A stretch of 64,000 bases of DNA, taken from Anniella stebbinsi (Eukaryota > Chordata > Lepidosauria > Squamata > Anniellidae). The translations under genes and the position numbers were made by a program. This document shows, piece by piece, positions 61,272 to 64,000 of this stretch. Location of the stretch: the NCBI GenBank assembly GCA_029215795.1, contig JARDYH010000002.1:11153001-11217000 (forward strand). The letters run 5' to 3'. The notes beneath the pieces were generated by a model, which worked only from the letters and a program-made list of their open reading frames with translations, did no database searches and had not been told where the DNA came from. Numbering within the stretch: the first letter of the stretch is position 1; each line of letters opens with the position of its first letter.

Positions 61272-61639
61272 TAGGGTGACCATAATTGAAAACCAAACAG
61301 AGGGCACCCAGTGGGGGAGGGCAGGAAAGTGGCTTTGGAAAGTGCATCATCCCCCCAGCCATGCCAGTGGCCCAGCTTGGAGGGGAAAGCGTGTCAACAC
61401 CACCACCCTGCTCCAATTGGGGCCTTTCTATAATATCCAGGAATGACACACTTTCTCCTTTAAGGCCCTCATTGGAGCAGTGGGGAAAAAGCACATAATC
61501 CCCCCCCCCCCCGCCACACTATCGGCAGCCTTAAAGGGGAAAGTGTGTCAATCCAGGACATTATAGAAAACCCCTCGACACCCAGGATAGTACAAAAACC
61601 AAGGCAAATCTAGGGAAATCCTGACAGTTGGTCACCCTA
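61272..61639. mobile_element. MITE-E (hAT-like), copy 2
   Basis: Intact ends TAGGGTGACCATAATTG and CAGTTGGTCACCCTA. Flanks TTTTTTCC and TTTCCCCC agree at 5 of 8. Internally palindromic around TTAAGGCC...CCTTAAAGGGGAAAGTGTGTCA. Opposite in orientation to 15320-15680. Confidence 0.78.
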
Positions 61640-61729
61640 TTTCCCCCATATCCTCTACAAGAAATGGCTACCTACCTCTAAATCCTCCCACCCTCACTTT
61701 TTTGGATTTTCACAGCAAGCTTAAGGAAG

Positions 61730-61960
61730 GGTTCTATGAAATTCAAAAGGTTCTCCATTAAGGAAGGGTTCTGTGAAATTCAAAAGGTTCTCCATTAAGG
61801 AAGGGTCCTGTGAAATTCAACATTTTGTGTGCATTTCAGAGTTCAAAATTCTGCAAGCTGTTTGGGATTCCATAGCAAGCTCAAGGAAGGATTCTGTTAA
61901 ATCGAAAGGGTTCTTCATTCAAGAAGGTGGCTGTGAAATTCAAAAGCCAGCTTCCTCTTT
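61730..61960. repeat. 37-bp tandem repeat, decaying outward
   Basis: Two nearly identical 37-bp units, AAGGAAGGGTTCTRTGAAAT followed by TCAAAAGGTTCTCCATT, then a third partial unit at 61797 and more degenerate units to about 61960 (AAGGATTCTGTTAAAT, AAGGTGGCTGTGAAATTC). Confidence 0.8.
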
Positions 61961-62079
61961 TGTGATTTTGAGGTGGCCCTAATACAATCTATGACAATAA
62001 TATCTCCGTTTACATGTCCCCTCCACCCACGCAACAGCACAGCTGCCTGGTTTTTTTTTGCCTATTAAGACATAGGTCC

Positions 62080-62600
62080 CAATGCTATTGATCTCAAATA
62101 TGGCCATAGGCAACGACGCCACAAACTACGAAGTGAGGGTTTTCTGAAGCAACGGACAAGCCTTCACCATATGTGATTTCCCTTAAAATAAAGGGATCCT
62201 TGAGACAGGAACCGCTAGGAGACTAAAATAAATGTTAAGAAATAACATGAGAGGAGCTAAAAGTGAAAAGCAATTCTGAATTTCTGTCAGTGCTCTGCGT
62301 GTCATAGATAAAAAGTTGGAAAAATAAAAATTAGGGGTGATTTGTCTCCCTCCTCCTGTCTCCCTCTCACCCCTCCCTCCGACCACAATTGTTTCCCAAG
62401 TACATTTCAGCAACTGGAGGCTGTCAGGAGTGATAAGTTATCTACCAGACAAGTACAGACTTCCCCTATTTGTCTTGAACATCGCCCTGAGCGCCAAGAA
62501 GGTTCAAACAAGATAACCTGATTAAATGGTTGCCCCTTCTCTCTTTTGTGGGGAGGCGCAGGGCTGAAATAGCCACTGATCATTTGCACAAGTTAAAGCA
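62080..62600. promoter_or_regulatory. Candidate conserved non-coding element
   Basis: Repeat-free block with CCTTAAAATAAAGGGATCC, GAACCGCTAGGAGACTAAAATAAATG, GTGTCATAGATAAAAAG, AGTGATAAGTTATCTACC (paired GATA cores, TGATAAGTTATCT) and CAAACAAGATAACCTGATTAAATGG. No ORF. GATA-type sites are unusually frequent. Confidence 0.38.
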
Positions 62601-62835
62601 TTTGAATCTTGCCTTCACAGGAGGGCTGGATCCGAGCCGTGGAATCAGCCACAGATTCTGGTTCCAGGGTTAGGGTTCAACATCAGCCCGCATGCAGGCC
62701 CCATCCTACACTTGGAGTCAAATGCATCTCTGCATGGAACATGCATGTTTTGTTTGGTGTCAAAACATGTAAGTAGCAGTGACTGGGGTGGGCAGCTGAT
62801 AATGCCCAGGCATGTTAGATAGAATGATGCATTTA

Positions 62836-62900
62836 GGGTGCAATTCTGTGCATGTTTAGATAGAAATAAATCCTACAGCCAGCATAGGAGGGTGCACTAA
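62836..62900. repeat. Short interspersed repeat (GCAATTCTGTGCATGTTTA)
   Basis: GGGTGCAATTCTGTGCATGTTTAGATAGAAATAAATCC is a diverged form of the squamate GCAATCCTATGCATGTTTACTCAGAAGTAAGTCC repeat (compare 2367-2435). Confidence 0.45.
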
Positions 62901-62929
62901 ATTAATTTGGCATCAGGGCTAGGGTGAGC

Positions 62930-63188
62930 ATATGGAAAGGAGGACATGGCTCCTGTATCTTTAACAGTTGCATTGAAATGGGAATTTCAGCAGGTGTCAT
63001 TTGTACGCATTCAGCACCTGGTGAAATTCCCTTTTCATCACAAAAGTTACGGCTCCTGGAGCTTTACCTGTTATGATGAAGAGGAAATTTCACCAGATGC
63101 TGCATGCGTACAGATAATGCCTGCTGCCTTTTCTATGCAACTGTTAAAGACACAGGAGCCCCGTCCTCCTTTTCATATGGCCACCCTA
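62930..63188. mobile_element. MITE-A (hAT-like), internally deleted
   Basis: Ends TAGGGTGAGCATATGG and CATATGGCCACCCTA with a perfect 8-bp TSD ATCAGGGC. About 60 bp is lost around the centre (CATCACAAAAGTTACGGCTCC). Confidence 0.92.
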
Positions 63189-63356
63189 ATCAGGGCAGCA
63201 GAAGCAAACTTCATTTTATTCCTCCAGTCATGATGGTGCTATGAGTTTAGAGAGTTTAGAATGCAAAACTTCACATGTTCAGAGTATATATTTTTTCAGA
63301 GTTGGAAAAACAGGTTTCTCTGTCTGCCTTTGCTGTAAGACAAGAATGGGCAGAAA

Positions 63357-63453
63357 ATAGATCTCCAGACATTTTGGACTTCAATCCCCAGCATTCTTCA
63401 CCATTGGCCATGCTGGCAGGGGCTTCTGGGAGTTGAAGCCCAAAACATCAGGA
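63357..63453. repeat. MITE-D foldback repeat
   Basis: TCTCCAGACATTTTGGACTTCAATCCCCAGCATTC and GGGGCTTCTGGGAGTTGAAGCCCAAAACATCAGGAGA are inverted arms around GGCCATGCTGG. Confidence 0.75.
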
Positions 63454-64000
63454 GAACCACTTTCTGTCCTCCCTTGCTCTAGCGTGTCAGGAAGGTAGAT
63501 GCAGTTGCAAAGTATGGGATTGGACAGGGGGTGGATGGGTACTTGCATGCTTCAGAAGTGAAGCAATGTCCATGTCCATCTAAAGAGGGATCTCTAGAAG
63601 AATATGAAGTCCAGGGTCTAAATTATTTCTGTCTAAACAAGAATAGGATTGCACCCTTTAATGTCATGTCTACTTCGGTGGTGCAAAATAAGAATGGACT
63701 GCAGGTGGGTGGGTGGATTATTGCTAGCCCCAGCTTCATGTCCACTTGATTTTGCCCCACCTTTCTTAACTTTGACCCTCATGTCCTCCCACCCTGAGAC
63801 CCTTGCCACTATCGATTGCCTTATCTGCACCCTTACATCAGCTGCCCATTCAACCCCATTGAGATGTAACCCATCTGTGCCCACTCTTTGGTGAGATGTC
63901 CGCCAGTACTCCAAACCTTGGGAGAGGTATCACTTCTTCTTCAGTAACGTCTCTGGTTGCTGCTCACCTTGGTCTACCTATGCTTATTCTTGCCCATTTG
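63454..64000. other. Unassigned sequence
   Basis: 63610-63665 (TCTGTCTAAACAAGAATAGGATTGCACCC) is a reverse-oriented relative of the GGATTGCA repeat. The rest is unrecognised. Confidence 0.35.

Noticed and set aside
679..63188. CRISPR-like array from the many similar palindromic repeats
   Set aside because: Copies are dispersed over 62 kb with TSDs, and the genome is clearly vertebrate.

Overview
The window looks like intergenic or intronic DNA of a squamate reptile (lizard or snake). I find no protein-coding exon, tRNA or rRNA gene I can defend. The taxonomic call rests on antisense copies of the tRNA-derived Sauria SINE (near 33.3, 55.4, 58.3 kb and others), CR1 LINEs ending in ATTCTATGA-type tails, L2-type LINEs with (TAA)n tails, a second tRNA-derived SINE, and many microsatellites. 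Open reading frames in the region are short and either cross repeats or are remnants of LINE ORF2.

The landscape is a dense, layered pile of transposable elements. The commonest is a ~320-bp palindromic element (called MITE-A here) with 12 copies. Its ends read TAGGSTGACC...GGTSACCCTA, and the copies carry 8-bp target-site duplications (TSDs), which points to the hAT superfamily. Other hAT-like families are MITE-B (CAGTGGAGGCTGG ends), MITE-C (CAGGGGTGCAGAAC ends), MITE-D (foldbacks carrying ACTACAACTCCCA), MITE-E, MITE-F and MITE-G (TAGGGTGRCC ends) and MITE-H (TAGGGGTGTGCAC ends). A second group has ends like GGCC..ATCTACAC and 3-bp TSDs, as expected of PIF/Harbinger elements. CR1, L2 and one L1-type LINE fragment fill much of the rest. 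Several loci show two to four insertion layers, so relative ages can be read directly (22.3-23.1, 31.6-32.5, 34.5-35.3, 36.7-37.6 and 39.2-40.4 kb).

Between the repeats lie AT-rich, non-repetitive blocks of 200-500 bp with homeodomain-like TAATTA cores and no coding signature: about 5.6, 9.0-9.3, 19.5-20.0, 24.1-24.5, 28.2-28.7, 36.2-36.4, 43.3-43.7, 45.7-46.1, 53.0-53.3, 56.4-56.7 and 62.1-62.6 kb. They look like conserved non-coding elements, and their number suggests a regulatory gene desert around a developmental gene outside the window. That is inference and needs alignment.

The most unusual structures are three. (1) A CpG-rich inverted-repeat core is shared by two MITE families with different ends (16.0-17.0 and 24.6-25.75 kb); it holds a perfect CRE (TGACGTCA) in one and splice-donor-like CAGGTAAG motifs in both. 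(2) MITE-A has an internal third terminus, so it is built from four alternating inverted copies of one unit. (3) Internally unrelated MITE families share the same terminal sequence.
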